Source of the DNA: Marvania coccoides
Taxonomy: Eukaryota; Chlorophyta; Trebouxiophyceae; Chlorellales; Chlorellaceae
NCBI GenBank assembly: GCA_963854735.1
Contig: OY978098.1
Location: forward strand, 1,930,001-1,994,000
Direction: 5' to 3'
DNA length: 64,000 bases
Within the stretch, counting starts at the first letter, position 1; each line of letters starts with the position of its first letter. Shown piece after piece: positions 51,217 to 62,982 of the stretch. A model generated the notes under the pieces. It saw nothing but the letters and a program-made list of their open reading frames with translations. It had not been told where the DNA came from and ran no database searches. The position numbers and the translations under genes are program-made.

Positions 51217-51359
51217 CTCCACCCTTGCCTTTGTGCGAAAGATGGGCAAGCAGCGGTGTGCTTTACATAAATTAGATTGGAATTTAATTGCCGATGCTCT
51301 GCTGATCGAACAAAACCCTTTAAAATGCCGTCACAGTCAAATTCAGGCTGGCTGTCAAT

Positions 51360-53034
51360 TCATGCCTCCTTCTTCCCTTTCATCGAGCGAGCAGTGGCCA
51401 CGAGGTCACGTTCGCTGGAGTAAGCAACCGCACCGACACCAGCCAGGCAGGCGGCCCCCACGCCCCCATGCAGCAGCGCCCTCACCGCCGGCGACAACGG
51501 GGCGCTCAGCTTCGCCCACCCCTGCGGCACGAAAGCGGCAGCATGGGAGGCCTCCGGCATCAGCACCGCCTGCGAAATCAGCGTGAGGACAAGGGCGGCA
51601 CCTAGCGCCGCTCTTGTGCGCTGCGCTGGCAAAAATTTTAAAGCATGAAGGCCGCCGAAAAATGAAGAGACAAACCAAAGGCAGTACCCGATCCTCAGCG
51701 CCATGTTGAGCCCATCTGCCACCAGCAGCCCCGCGGCGCCCGCTGTATTCACTGCACCGAGGCTGAGGGCCACGTGGGCGGCAGACAGCGCCGCCAGCGC
51801 TACGTTGGCTCTGTGCAGCCCTTTAGGGTCTGCAACGGCGTGCACGAACGCCTCCAAGATGCCGTTGGCCGCCATCAGCACCACGTACCAGCTGTACACC
51901 GCCAGCGCGCCGGCAGCGCCGCTCTCCGCCCACCGACTGCCGTAGAGCGTGGCCAGCGCTAAATGGGCGTACGCGGGGCCGAACGCGGCGCTGAGACAGC
52001 CTAGAAACGTGGTAATACGAAACAGAGTACTCAGCAAGGCAGCGCGTTGGTTCAAAGTTGCGGATTTTGCCTCGGAAGACGGCGGTTGGCTGAATGCGAC
52101 AAACGCTGCTTCTTCAAAAGGTTGGAACACCGTGCGCACCACAAGCGACCCTAAATTGTTGACCAGGCCGTACACGCCTTGCTCCTCCAGCGGCGTAGCA
52201 GCCGCCAGAACGCCCTTGCTGCCCTCCGCCAGCACCAGCTTGCCGCAGGCTTGCACGGAAAAAGCGCCGCAGATACGGAGCACGCTGGGGTCCCTCTCCG
52301 CGCTCCAAAAGTCCCGCAGGAGCGCAGCAGCGTCGTCTTTGAGGATAAAAATGAGGGTAAACCCGCCCAGGGTGGCGCCGCCGTAGGCCAGCTGCCCCCA
52401 AGACAGCGCCAGCGCCGGCGGGGAGCCCCGCCACAGCAGCAGCAGCGTGAGCGCGTGTCTGACCACCGTGGCCGCCGCTTCGCACCCCACCCGCGCCCCA
52501 AACCACAGCCGCACGGTGGCCAGGATATACAGCGGCTCCGCCAGGAGCTCCAGCAGCGCCGCCGCGCCTTGCATGGCCACCGCTTGCCGGTACAGTGGGT
52601 CTGCCTGGGATGACGTGAGTAAAACGAAAGCTATTACGAGGGTAGAGAGTACTGTCCCAATGGGGACTGTCAATAGGGCTGCTCCGAGCACTTTTCGGGT
52701 GGATTTGGGGTCCGATGGGTCAACCCGCAGGCACCCCCGCCTGAACCCCTCCCTGCTGAGAAACAGGATGGTGGAGTTGATGAGGTGGAACTGCACCGCG
52801 CCTAGGCCGTACGCCGCGGGGGAGAGCGACCGCGCGGTGGCAAGATTGAGGGTAAAGGTGAGCAGGCGGGTGAGTAGCTGAGAACCTGAGTGCAGAGAGA
52901 GAAAGGGAGGCGTGTTGGTGGTGGAATAAGCCAAGGGCCGACGCATTGGGTGTTCAAGTAGTTAAACCAATGGGCTTACCAAACAGGTGAAAAAAGCCAG
53001 CTGCCACCAGCGAGCCTGATCGATCTGCAGACAT
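51360..53034 (-). CDS. RFT1: RFT1, dolichol-linked oligosaccharide translocation protein
   Basis: A short first exon (53034-52980, coding MSADRSGSLVAAGFFHLF) joins in phase to 52885-51360, giving 526 residues. About twelve hydrophobic segments are present. Family marks are SQLLTRLLTFTLNLATARSL, FLSREGFRRGCLR, AEPLYILATVR, EQGVYGLVNNLGSLVVRTVF followed by PFEEAAF, and VHAVADPKGLHRAN. RFT1 is required for Man5GlcNAc2-PP-dolichol to reach the ER lumen, although whether it is the flippase itself is debated. The tiny exon 1 supplies the start of the first helix. Confidence 0.93.
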
Positions 53035-53551
53035 GTTTTCCTTTCGCACAAGCGTCTTGTCCAACCAGGAGCGCTCTTAGAGCAAGATCTTATCGCCGCA
53101 TATCGATGAAAAATAAATAAATTTAAACAGTGGAATTTTGTGGGCCCTTTGCGCCATTTCAATTCAAATTCTGTTTCAAAGCAGTTGTGGCATGCAATTT
53201 CAACGAGAAAGACAGGAGCTGTCGATTTCAGCCAGCCGCTTCTGGAGAGCCTGGCGTGTGCTCGCAGCGAGGGGCTACTGTTTGAGGCGAGGCGGCTTTG
53301 CTCAGCGGACGGAACCGTCAGCACGCCCCCACAAATTGAACTATGAGTGAGACCCAGAAATGAAAAGTATAGTGGGGATCAAGGTATTTAGACAAATTCA
53401 TTGGCGAAAATTTTAATCAACGTGCTCAGTTAATAGGAGTAAATACACGGATTCAAATACATGTTTTCTCACGCAGCTTTGAATTGCCTGCCGAGAGATA
53501 TCGTTCTCCAGGTCAATTATTAATCCCAATACCAAATTCCACTAATAAACG
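53035..53551 (-). other. Spacer between RFT1 and the DUF4864-like gene
   Basis: RFT1 promoter and the 3' UTR of the next minus-strand gene. A 70-codon plus ORF at 53138 has a Kozak-less start and no features. Confidence 0.4.
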
Positions 53552-54374
53552 TCAACACCTCTCGATCATGGCCGTTGCCAGCGCCCCTTTTCGGGGGCCC
53601 ACCCGCTTCCGCTTCAAATGAAATTTAAACTGCGCCTCTTTGCCTCCGCTGCTGTCTTTCACCACAACCGAGACTACGTATGGTCTGTCCTCAGCGTCGT
53701 CCCCATCCTCAACTCCCTCGACCTCGTACGATGACAAATTCATCAGCTCTGGAAGGTGGGATTGAAAAAGGCCCATAAAATGGTCCAAATGGTAGCTGCA
53801 CAACACGAAACACCACGAAAGGCTAGTCAATCAGTTTCAGCAAGAAAATGCGGAAATTCATCCATAAAACACGTCATTACGCATGGAAAACAAGGGGGGA
53901 GCGAGTACTGGGACATACGGCGCTGGATGCATACGTACGTAAGTACAAACATCACAGGGTTTAAAGTCCGATACTAGTTTTTCTCTCTCACAGGTCTTTT
54001 CTGAAGCCAAAGTACCAGCTGGGGTCCAGCCCGCCAATGTCGTATCCGAATTCGTAGGCCGTGTGGATTCCATGCGAGGGCCAAGGGTCGTTGCAGCTGG
54101 AAAGAGCGTCCAGCTGCACCGCCACGCACTCTGCTGGCGAGAACTCTGGAGAGGGAAGCACACGAGGCTGGTCCACATTCTGAGGGTTCCAGGTCGGTCC
54201 ATCTCCCGCTGCCATTGTTAACAAGTCTGGAGAGTTTTGGTGGTGGGTGAGCGGTGGTCTCCGCTGGAGCTGTAGTGAAACGCACACCCCGGGTCTCCCT
54301 GTCGGCCCGGCAGGCGGCACAGCTCGTCCACTCCGTAAGAGCCCTGGACAGCAGCAGCTGGCCGAAGAGAACAT
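53552..54374 (-). CDS. Conserved DUF4864-like (NTF2-fold) protein, probably plastid
   Basis: Two exons (54374-53992 and 53795-53552) give 208 residues. A targeting-like N-terminus of about 60 residues has several Cys and Arg. The mature part has FSPAECVAVQLDALSSCNDP, HGIHTAYEFGYDIGG, SWYFGFRKDLYHLDHFMGLF and a two-stranded end (YVVSVVVKDSSGGKEAQFKF). The helix, His-Gly-Ile turn and cone-like strands suit the NTF2-like DUF4864 domain known from plants and cyanobacteria. No function is known to me. MAAGDGPTW is an alternative internal start. Confidence 0.62.
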
Positions 54375-54749
54375 TGCCAAAATTAGTTTGAAAGCAAGTG
54401 CAAGCGCAAAGGTTTACGTTTCGCTGTCCTGATTATTGGGATGAACAAAATCAACAGATAAATTTAAATCGATTTTCCTCTGAGCTCCAGGCAGCAGCAT
54501 CTTTGGCTTGCAACATTTTTTTGTGTGTTCTTCAGCTTTTTTGACATGTCTGCAGTCAATTTTTGCGTTTTATTTTTTTCTTAAGCATTTCCGAGTCGCA
54601 CTTTTCAATTTTGATCGGTCATAGGCCCCCGCCGTCTCGCAACAAAGTATAAATTCCATCACTATTTCTAAAGCCGCCTCGTTGTTCACTCTATTTGATC
54701 TGCTGGGACGTTAAAAAGTCTGATCGGAGCCTTTTTCGAGCAACTCAGC
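54375..54749. promoter_or_regulatory. Divergent promoter region, DUF4864-like and U2A'
   Basis: 375 AT-rich bases between outward-facing starts. A TATAAAT-like sequence (54648-54654) lies about 100 bases before the U2A' ATG. Confidence 0.4.
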
Positions 54750-55614
54750 ATGCAGAAGCGCGGCGTGGGGACCTCTGGCGTCGGGGCCCGCGTCATTGGG
54801 CGGCTAACACCTGAGCTCATCTCTCGCAGCCCGCAGTACATGAACTGCGTCGACCAGTACGAGATCGACCTCCGCGGCTGCCGAATCACCGCCATCGAAA
54901 ACCTGGGAGCGACTGAGGTGAGCCCCCGCCCCTACTCTGGTTTTTTCGCCTGCCCTGGCTCTCAACCTCTCTGTGCATTCGTGGACGCTGCAGAACCAAT
55001 TCGACAGCATAGACCTGTCCGACAACGCCATCGTGCGGCTAGAGGGGTTCCCCAAGCTGCCTCGATTGAGCGTGCTCCACCTGAACAACAACGCCATTGC
55101 CAGAGTCGCTAGAAACCTGGAGGAGGCCCTCCCGCGGCTGGAGTGGCTCATCCTGACCAACAACAAGATGAGGAACCTGGCGGACTTGGAACCGTTGCAA
55201 TCGCTGCCCCGGCTGCGGTATCTGAGCCTGCTGGACAACCCGGTGACGCAGCAGCCACACTACCGCCTCTTTCTCATCGCCCGCTGCAAAAAGCTCAAGG
55301 TGCTGGACTTCCGCAAGGTGAAGGACGCGGAGCGGAAAGAAGCAGAGGCCATGTTTGGCGGGCAGGCGGCCCCTGCGCCGGCCACGTTTGAGCCCGACGA
55401 GGAGCTGGCGGCGGCGCAAGGGAAAACGGCGGCGGCGGCGGCAGAGCCCTCCATTCGAAAGGGCCCCACTCCGGAACAGATGATGGCCATCAAGGCTGCC
55501 ATTGCCGCTGCGTCGACCCTGGATGAAGTGAGGAGGCTGGAGGAGGCGTTGACTGGCGGGCACATGCCTAGCGAACTGGGTGGCGGCGAGGAAGCGGCAA
55601 TGGAGGAGGGTTGA
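54750..55614 (+). CDS. SNRPA1: U2 small nuclear ribonucleoprotein A'
   Basis: Two exons (54750-54917 and 54994-55614) give 262 residues. It starts with LTPELISRSPQYMNCVDQYEIDLRG, the U2A' cap, then leucine-rich repeats (IENLGATENQFDSIDLSDN, RLSVLHLNNNAIARV, RLEWLILTNNKMRNL, RLRYLSLLDNPVTQQPHYR). The LRR cap reads CKKLKVLDFRKVKDAERKEA. The C-terminal tail is Ala/Glu-rich and ends with EEG. U2A' dimerises with U2B'' on stem-loop IV of U2 snRNA. TGTAA follows at 55695-55699. Confidence 0.95.
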
Positions 55615-55966
55615 TTGACACTGTGACGGGATTTTATTATGATTTGTGACTTGAGTAGAATATTGGGTAAATGAATTGACTGTGCCTGCCTCCATGTAAA
55701 GGGTGTGAAGCTGTGAGGACCAAGCGATGCAACCGGGGCTGTTAGAATTATCGTTTTGAGATACACAGGGGTGCCTTGCGTACAACCACGCGTGGGGTTT
55801 CAATATGCCTGTCTCTCCTTCGACCCTGCGGTTGCCGTTCTGACCGACAGGACAGCAGGGTCAGAGCACACGCAGTTTTGAGTTTTGAGCAAAATTTAGC
55901 TGCTTCTATTTTAGCTTTCTCCTTCTATCACTATACAACTATTTTCTAAATAAACCAGAGAGAACC
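55615..55966 (+). other. Tandem spacer, U2A' to borealin-like gene
   Basis: U2A' 3' UTR (TGTAA 55695-55699) and downstream promoter. No gene is seen. Confidence 0.4.
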
Positions 55967-57004
55967 ATGGCCAGGGGGAGAAACCGCATGTGCGCGCTTG
56001 CCGCGGTGCCCGAAAATGAGATTATTGCAGAAGATGAAACGGGCCAGGAGGTGCTGGACTTGATAAACTCGATAGAAGCTCAACGTAAGTATCTTTTTTG
56101 TTGCACGCAATTCACGTTTGCGTCAGGCTGCGACCGCGCATTTCTCAACTGTCTCGGGTGGTTGCAGTGGAAGAGCGCATCGCCAGCATCATCTCTGCGG
56201 CCAACGACGCCGTCAACAACCTCAGGAATGACCTCAAGGCCAGGATGGTTCGGCTGCCGAAGCAGGTGTGTCGCAAGTATTGCATTTTTTTCGTTCTCAA
56301 AGCATGCTCGACATCTTCTCACCACTTTTCCCGCTTCGAAGACTAAGGAGATGACACTGAAGGACATCCAGGAGAAGTTCCCCGACGACTTCAAGACGGG
56401 CGCCCTAATGGAGATCCGGCAGCGGTACGCGGCGATGGCGGAGGCCGCCCAGAACATGCCTCCGCCGCAGACCAACGCCAAGGGCAGGAAGCGCACGGCG
56501 GAGCCGATGACGGTAATGCAGACCGTCAAGACCCGTCGCACGGCGGCCGTCACAGCCCCCTCCTGGGGCACCAACAACCCTTCAACCATCTCTGCGACAG
56601 TTGTGCCGCCCACCGTCACCGCCAAGGCTGCCAGGGTCTCCACCGCCGCCACACGCGCGCCCGAGCACCCCGCGGCAGCAAGACCCTCCAAGCACGCCTT
56701 CAACGGCCTCCCGTTGCAGACGCCTATGCCGTTTGCCGGCGAAGTCGTTTCGGTGCCGGTCACAATGGTGGCGCAGAAGCGCGGGGGGCGCACCAAGGCT
56801 GTGCCTGCGCCTCAGGCGGCGGTCATTACCACCGCAGACGGCATGCAGTGGGCCCTGGGCAAGGAGGGCACGGCGGCGATCCCTGAGAGCCATAGGGCGG
56901 AGGTGGAGGAGATGCTAAGCGCGCAGTTCGACTTCATTGCGGCAGCGCTGGGGAAGACAGTTTTTGGGCGCCACGGCGGGCGCGGCGGGAAAAAGAGGGG
57001 CTGA
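55967..57004 (+). CDS. Borealin-like chromosomal passenger protein, tentative
   Basis: Three exons (55967-56084, 56168-56265, 56342-57004) give about 292 residues. The N-terminal helix ends in NDLKARMVRLPKQTKEMTLKD, which lines up with the borealin motif of a long helix followed by hydrophobic-Arg-Leu-Pro-Lys-x-x-(R/K)-x-Met. A disordered Thr/Ala/Pro/Lys-rich middle follows. The C-terminus (TADGMQWALG, then a helix ending AALGKTVFG) resembles the small C-terminal domain of plant borealin-related proteins. Borealin joins INCENP and survivin in the Aurora B complex. The whole 345-codon frame is also open without splicing, but the introns fit consensus sites. Confidence 0.6.
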   Translation: MARGRNRMCALAAVPENEIIAEDETGQEVLDLINSIEAQRKYLFCCTQFTFASGCDRAFLNCLGWLQWKSASPASSLRPTTPSTTSGMTSRPGWFGCRSRCVASIAFFSFSKHARHLLTTFPASKTKEMTLKDIQEKFPDDFKTGALMEIRQRYAAMAEAAQNMPPPQTNAKGRKRTAEPMTVMQTVKTRRTAAVTAPSWGTNNPSTISATVVPPTVTAKAARVSTAATRAPEHPAAARPSKHAFNGLPLQTPMPFAGEVVSVPVTMVAQKRGGRTKAVPAPQAAVITTADGMQWALGKEGTAAIPESHRAEVEEMLSAQFDFIAAALGKTVFGRHGGRGGKKRG

Positions 57005-57823
57005 TTTTTTAAATAGTATCTTTGTAGAGCTAAAAAACGTGCAGCACAGTGACCTGACGGAAAATGACTCAAGTTTTATTATATGTACTTTATTACCATC
57101 AGATCAGTCCTTCGACGAGATTGAATTCATGTTACAAGATGTCGAAAACAAGAGCAGACAGCAACCCCCTTTTTTAGGCGGGAATGAAAGTTGGAAAAAA
57201 AAAATAAGGATATGATGATCAAGACTTGTTTTGGTTGATTGCCTAGGCAGGGAGGCGGGCACAGCAGTTTGCATGCGCCATCTACAAAGACCCTGGACGG
57301 TGTCTTATTCCAAAATGATGAAGAAACAAAGAGCACAACATAAAAATTTAAAAGATTAGTGTACACCCATTGTTGGGGAGGGGGGAGGTGCTGAAAAGAC
57401 AGCCAGCGACAACAGTTGTGGGGAGGGAAACCAAAACAAGAGTAACAATTGCCAGTTTGTCGTGCAAGTATGGGCATCACGAAAAGTGTGGTGTCACACG
57501 GCAAAAAAGGGAGGGAAGGAGGGAGAAAAATCCAGGAAGCTCAAAGGGCGTGTTGATGGTACCATGGCGTAGTGGTATTGCTTGTATGGTAAGATGTGGG
57601 TGATGCGAGCGGGGATTCCCACTCAAATACATATATGGGGGGGTCCCAACAAAATAAAGACGAAGGTTAAGAAAATGCTAGTTGTAATGAGGAGTTGAGG
57701 ATCTGGTGAACAGGTAGTGAATGAGTACACATGGAGAAAACACAGCAAAAAACAAGCCGAAGTTTCTATTTTTCTTTACGGAAACAGCGGGTCATCTGGG
57801 GGGGGGGGGGGGGGGGGGCTTTT
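57005..57823. other. 819-bp spacer with G21 tract
   Basis: Convergent-gene spacer. A tRNA-like D-arm sequence near 57560-57580 is discussed under rejected items. The G21 tract ends 5 bases before the stop side of the GATA gene. Confidence 0.4.
57798..57818 (+). repeat. G21 homopolymer
   Basis: An uninterrupted run of 21 G just beyond the 3' end of the minus-strand GATA gene (C21 in its 3' UTR). Confidence 0.95.
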
Positions 57824-58590
57824 TCAAAACACCACGCTGATGCGCGGGTGCAGCGGCTTGCGCGGCTTCAGCCTGAGGCTGGGCTCGATCAGCTGCAAGT
57901 CCTCCGCCGACAGCCCCCTCAGCTGTGCCGCAGAGGTGATTCTCATAACCTTGGCGGCGCGAGAGGCTTCCCCCAGCATGGAGCGCCGGTCGGGCGCGCC
58001 GGCGATGGTGTCTGAAGTCTGAATGCCCGTGACAGAGCTGGCGAGGGCCTCAGAATCATCGGTGAGGTAAAGGGCCGCCACGCCCCCCATTTCAGTGGAC
58101 TCCTCGCTGTCATACGACCAGGCAGCGTCTATGAGACGTTTGGATGCAGCCCGTTTCTTTCTGGCTGCCGTGGTTGCGGCGGGGGCGGCAGCGGTTGCGC
58201 GCTGCCCCTTGGGCTTGACCCGGCCTAAGGGCTCAACTCTTTGCTCGATGGGCCGGTAGCCATCGAGATTTTTCTTCACCAGATACCTGCGCGGGGAATC
58301 CAGGCCAGGTTGGTTGAGTATTCTTTTAACCTGGTGATTTTATTTTTGGTCAAAACCAAATTTCGCCGAAATTCCTCACCTGCTGCCACAGGCGTTGCAC
58401 AGGACGGGCTTGGTTGACGGACCTCGTCGCCAGCAGCAAGATTGCGTGCGTCCACAGTGGTCGCAGGGACCACCTGAGGAGATACGAAGGGGCACTTGTT
58501 AACAGGAACTTCGCCCATTCCCACCCTACTGGCCTTCAACGCGCTACAACATTTTAGTCTCGGTCTCTCACCTATCCCGCTAGACGGCAT
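57824..58590 (-). CDS. GATA-type zinc-finger protein
   Basis: Three exons (58590-58572, 58473-58380, 58286-57824) give 191 residues. The finger begins right after the seven-residue first exon: CDHC, 18 residues, CNAC ([18 protein letters not shown], then [20 protein letters not shown]). This is the C-x2-C-x18-C-x2-C class, closest in my reading to plant GATA26/27, where the finger is also N-terminal and followed by GSRW. A basic linker ([10 protein letters not shown]) serves as a nuclear signal. The conserved C-terminal part ([20 protein letters not shown]) is unassigned. Two extra Cys sit within the finger loop. Confidence 0.85.
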
Positions 58591-58935
58591 CGTGCGAAAT
58601 TGTCGATCTGAGCTTGAAAGAGAAATTTTGTTGATTCATTAAAAGGGACACAGCCTGAGACCAGTCGTGGCGAATGTTCAATTTATATTGAAATGGAACC
58701 AGGAACGATGGATGTGCGTGAAGCGAGAATTTTCAACGCTCGAAATTCTCATCCCTCTGAAACTTTCCACCATTTTTTTTTGGCAGCAGCGCCATTTGGA
58801 GCGCTTTAATCGCCGGAATTCATCTTTTAAAATATATTTTTACAACTTGGTGATCAGAGACAAGCGTCCGCGGATGGCATGATTTTTAGATCTGCATAAT
58901 GTGCTCTAATACAACACGAACATGGTTATTCCTTG
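58591..58935. promoter_or_regulatory. Divergent promoter region, GATA and GT49
   Basis: 345 bases between outward-facing starts. No named element is seen. Confidence 0.4.
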
Positions 58936-60916
58936 ATGCAAGCATCACGCACGGCAGTTGAAATTATGCTGTCTGAAGCACCGTCGCCGCGTAAGCTCAC
59001 CATACGTGCTCGGAGAGGCAGCGCTGCCCACCTCCATAAGTACAGCAAAGACGCGCTTTTTCGGTCGAGAACGCACCCGTATAAGATGCTGCTGGCGCTG
59101 GCAATAGCAGTGGTGTTGTTTGTGTTCACAACGGTGCGTGCGGGGCCGATCCTTGAGCATGAATTTTGCCCAACGAATTTTCTGTTGGAAATTGGCAATT
59201 GTAGCACCACTCAGCCCGGCCTCCCCCCTCATGCGGCCCCTCTTCCACTTTGCAGGGAAACTCAAGCTGGGAATCCAGCACCCCGGGGCCGCCCGCTCGC
59301 CCCTCTCCTGCCACTGAAAAGTCGGAGCGGAAGCTGATGGGCAGCGTGCCGCACCAACCAGCGCACCGCGCCTGTACGGGGCCCCCGCCCGCAGGGAACA
59401 CCGACATGGACGCAGTGCCCGCGCTGATGTCCATCCAGCGGTGGGGCTCCGCCAAGGAGCGCCCCAGGGAGAGCATCAGCCTGGTCACCCACCTCTCCAT
59501 AGACCGCCTCCCAGCCCTAGAAAACCAGTGCATCACCTGGCCAGACCACCTCGTTGCAATAGTGTACCTCTCCATCGTGGGCAACAGCACAGGGGGGCCC
59601 CCCGTGCTGCCAATGTACTCGAAAACATCGCTGGACGACGTCATCCGCGGCATCGACTCCCTGCACAATTTCATGGAGACCACGGCCGCGTGCGCCTTCC
59701 ACATCGAGTTGGTGGGACAGTTCATCGAGCCCGGGAACTTCCCAGGCCCCTACCCCATCAACGCTTTGAGGAATCGGGCGCTGGCGCTGGCGCCGACCGA
59801 CCTTGCCATCCCTGTGGACACCGATTTCGTGGCCACGCCCATGCTGGGCCTGCCCGGCACCGGGTACCGCGACCCGGGGGTGTTTGCGCAGATGGAGGCG
59901 ATGGCGTCTCGGCGGCAGGCGGTGGTGCTGCCCACCCTGGAGCTGACGAACAAGTGGCAGGACCTCACGCTGTCTCGAAACGTGGCGAGAGACCTGGTGA
60001 TTGGTGAGTTGTGCATGTGTGATGTGCTGTGTTTTAAGGAGCGTTTAAGGAGGGCTGAAACCCTTTTGTTTAGAAGTTACGGGAGGAGAAGATAAAAACG
60101 TTTTACCTCTTTTTCTAATATTTGGGTTGCTGTCGTTGGTTCATTGCAGCTGGCAAGGAGATGGCTCGAGGGGCGTTGATCGGCGGCGTCATGTCGCCCT
60201 ACCGCCCCCCCAACCGCCCCACTGCGAGGGACGTGGCCAACACCAGCCACTGGGCCACCGCTGCATCGCCAGAGCTGTACGAGATCCAGTACGACTCCAC
60301 AACGGAGCCCTGCGTGCTGGTGTCGCTCGTCACGGTGCCGTGGTTCGACGAGCGGTTTGTGGACTACGGCGCAGGGGCGTCGACGTGGTTGGCCCACCTC
60401 GCGGCTTCAAATTTCACCTTTTTGGTGCACCCTTTTGCGTTTCTGGTGCACGTGCCGCACACCCGCCCCGCGCCCACGTCGCAGTACATGGAGGCGCAGA
60501 AGCGGATGCGGGAGGAGCGCATGGATCGACTGCGGGAGCAGATTTTGGGGGCGGTGAAAGAGGGGACCTATGCGCCGGTACTGAGGGAGTGCATAGCGCA
60601 GCAGCAGCAGCAGGGTGAAGATGCAGCGGATAAGGAAGCAGCAGGAGAGGACGGGACGGAGGCAGACGCGGCCGATCGACTAGTGCATGATGGCGATGAA
60701 GACGATTTGAATCTTGAAGACGTAGAGGGGCATGCAGCGGCAACGAAAGAAAAGCAGCAACGCTCTGGCGGCTCGTCGTCATCGTCATCTCGCAGCAGCG
60801 GCGGCAGTAATAACCATAGCAGCAAGGGTCGACCACTGGCAGGGCCTCAGGCAGATTCGGCAGCAGCGTCTTCATCAGCAGGACGAAAGTCGGCAAGAAA
60901 AGGAAACCACGCATAG
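58936..60916 (+). CDS. LARGE-like glycosyltransferase (GT49)
   Basis: Three exons (58936-59133, 59256-60003, 60150-60916) give 570 residues. A basic cytosolic stretch and a signal anchor (MLLALAIAVVLFVFTT, about residues 51-66) indicate a type II Golgi protein. The domain contains ISLVTHLSIDRLPALENQC, FHIELVGQF, YPINALRNRALALA, the DxD motif VDTDFVATP and, near the end, VPWFDERFVDYG with FLVHPFAFLVHVPHT, matching the GT49 pattern of LARGE/B4GAT1. The acceptor in algae is unknown. A C-terminal tail of about 130 residues is Gln/Asp/Glu/Ser-rich and probably disordered. Confidence 0.85.
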
Positions 60917-61491
60917 TTGAATTTGAAACAATTCGTCTCATTCTGGTCTTCTCTTTTTCTTTCTCTCTGTGCAAGTACACCCCCTTCTTCCTTTAATTAT
61001 TGTTCCTTACATGGATTTCTGACGACCTGCCTCTAGTGTGACCAAATTAAGAATTAACCGTTAAACTGCATTCAAAGCCAATTTGTTTTTTGCCTTCCTG
61101 CTATGTCTTTGACTGCTTACAAACCCCCATTTAAAATTCACCTAATAAAAGACTCAATATTCAACACTATACAGTGATCTCGAGCGGGGGGCGGTGAGGG
61201 TGGCACTAGGGCAAAGCTGACATCCACCAATTTGCAGCATGGTGTTTAAACTTGAAGCAAAATACACAGCAGAGGCTTCTTCTGAGGCTTTTGGGCTTTT
61301 CCTGCTGCTGGTGCTGGGCCCATTACGAGCTGCGTTTCAGCCCTCATGGTGTCTGTTGCTCTTCTTTTTATGGTTAATACTTTATTGCAAGCGCAGAAGA
61401 TTCATTCGTTGACTGCTACAGCAAGAACATGAGCTGTATGTTGGCGTTCTATTTATCTCTCAAAAATGCACGTACAACAAAAAATGTTCCA
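60917..61491. other. Convergent 3' spacer, GT49 and CCDC130
   Basis: AT-rich, no gene seen. It holds both 3' UTRs. Confidence 0.45.
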
Positions 61492-62599
61492 TTACTTCTT
61501 CGGCTCCGACAGCCGCAGCTTGGTGAGCGCATCTATTCGCCGCGCCTTGGCCGTCGTCTGGCCCCGCCCCGCCAACTGGGCAGCCCCCCGCTTGCTCGCC
61601 GCCGCCACCGCACCAGTCGAGAAAATGCTACCGCTGGCCACTCGCCGCCGATCGTGCTTCCACTTCTGCTGCCGCCTAAACCCGCTGCCAAAATCCACCG
61701 CACTCGCTCTCAGCCGGTCAGTGGCCGTCTCTGGCAGCAGCGTGACCTGCTCTGGCAGCCCCAGCTGGTTACGCCGCTCCTCCCTCGCCCCCTCTTCCCG
61801 CCGCGCGGTCCGCATCGCCCGCCGCAGCTCCCGGTTTTTGTCCACATCCGCGCCGTACCGCAGCGTGCTCTGCTCTCGCAGCGTCGCCAGGGTGGACCCG
61901 TCGGCCAATGCCCGCTGCTTGTCGTCTTCCGCCGCTTCCATGCGCTCAATGGCGCCCTGCGGGCGGTCCTCAGCGCGGGGGTCCACCATCACGCGTCCGT
62001 CCTCCCCCTCTCCGCCAATTTCAACTTTCTTTCTTCCTCCAGACACTATGACGTAATCTGCATTTTTTGGGTCGGTGTGCACCTCAATGCGCTGCTGGCA
62101 GCAGGGGGCCTTCATCGAGAAGCTCCATATCTTGGTGGTGTGATAGGCCCCGATCTGCTTCTTTTCGGCGTTGAACCGCACGCCCTTGCCTATCAAGTGG
62201 TTGCACCCGGCGCACCACACGTTGAAAGGCATTTCAAAGCGAATGATGAGGATGCCCTCGTGCAGCTTGCGGGCGCGGTCTCCCAATGCGCCGTGGGATC
62301 CATGGTACTGCGCATAAGGAGGACAAAAGGGGGGTTATCAGTACTAATGGCGGAAAGAGAAAATTGTGACGCATGACGGAGTGATTTGTTGAGGGCTGGA
62401 AGCTGCTGCACGGGGGCAAGTTCGCTGGAATGAGCCTCCATAAAGCTTGCAAAAACCCTAAAGACCATTAGGGAGTATGCTGTAACGGAGTGAATTTTAT
62501 TTCCAGCTTCCTTACCTTGTTTCGGCTAGGTTCTTTGCTTGGGTCCCAGTCAGGGGGGTGGTAAAAGTTATCTGCGCGGGCTGCTGCAAGCGAAGACAT
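61492..62599 (-). CDS. CCDC130: Splicing factor CCDC130/YJU2B (Cwc16 family)
   Basis: Two exons (62599-62516 and 62307-61492) give 299 residues. The start [20 protein letters not shown] and the zinc region are diagnostic: [60 protein letters not shown] and [11 protein letters not shown] coiled, Arg/Glu-rich C-terminus follows, ending with a basic Ala/Lys tail. Proteins of this family (YJU2, Saf4/CCDC130) join the spliceosome around the catalytic steps. The [18 protein letters not shown] segment points to the CCDC130 branch rather than YJU2 itself. Confidence 0.93.
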
Positions 62600-62982
62600 G
62601 ACGCAGCCCCCTTGTTACTGCAATACACCGCCCGAAGAACAGCGCCCAGACCAAGCTGTCTGCACGTTGCGAAAGGGCCAATAGCGAAATATTTTTGAAA
62701 TTACAGGTTCAATTAATTAACTTGCTGCTGTCCTTCTGGGGCTTTACCAACGAAACTTGAAGGATTTAAAAAAAAAAAAAAAAAGATTTGGCTTGTGTTT
62801 CGCTCAAAGTGGGGTCAAGACAAACGCGTTGTATTTTCTAATATCATAAAAATGAAAATACGCTAACCATTTATGGGGGAAAAAACATTTATGAAAAAAA
62901 AATCGCTGAGCATTTCCTCAGCGTTAGCTGTCCACAATCTCCCGCCGCGTTGCCCGGATTTCATTCAAAAAAATCATACGCC
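62600..62982. promoter_or_regulatory. Divergent promoter region, CCDC130 and PRXL2
   Basis: 383 bases between outward-facing starts, with an A17 run at 62768-62784. No named element is seen. Confidence 0.4.
62768..62784 (+). repeat. A17 homopolymer
   Basis: Run of 17 A in the divergent spacer. Confidence 0.9.

Noticed and set aside
57555..57640. tRNA-like sequence (GCGTAGTGGTA D-arm look-alike) in a spacer
   Set aside because: No T-arm GTTCRA consensus or matching acceptor stem follows. The later GGGATTCCC hairpin does not fit a cloverleaf. A permuted tRNA was considered, but no closing stem was found.
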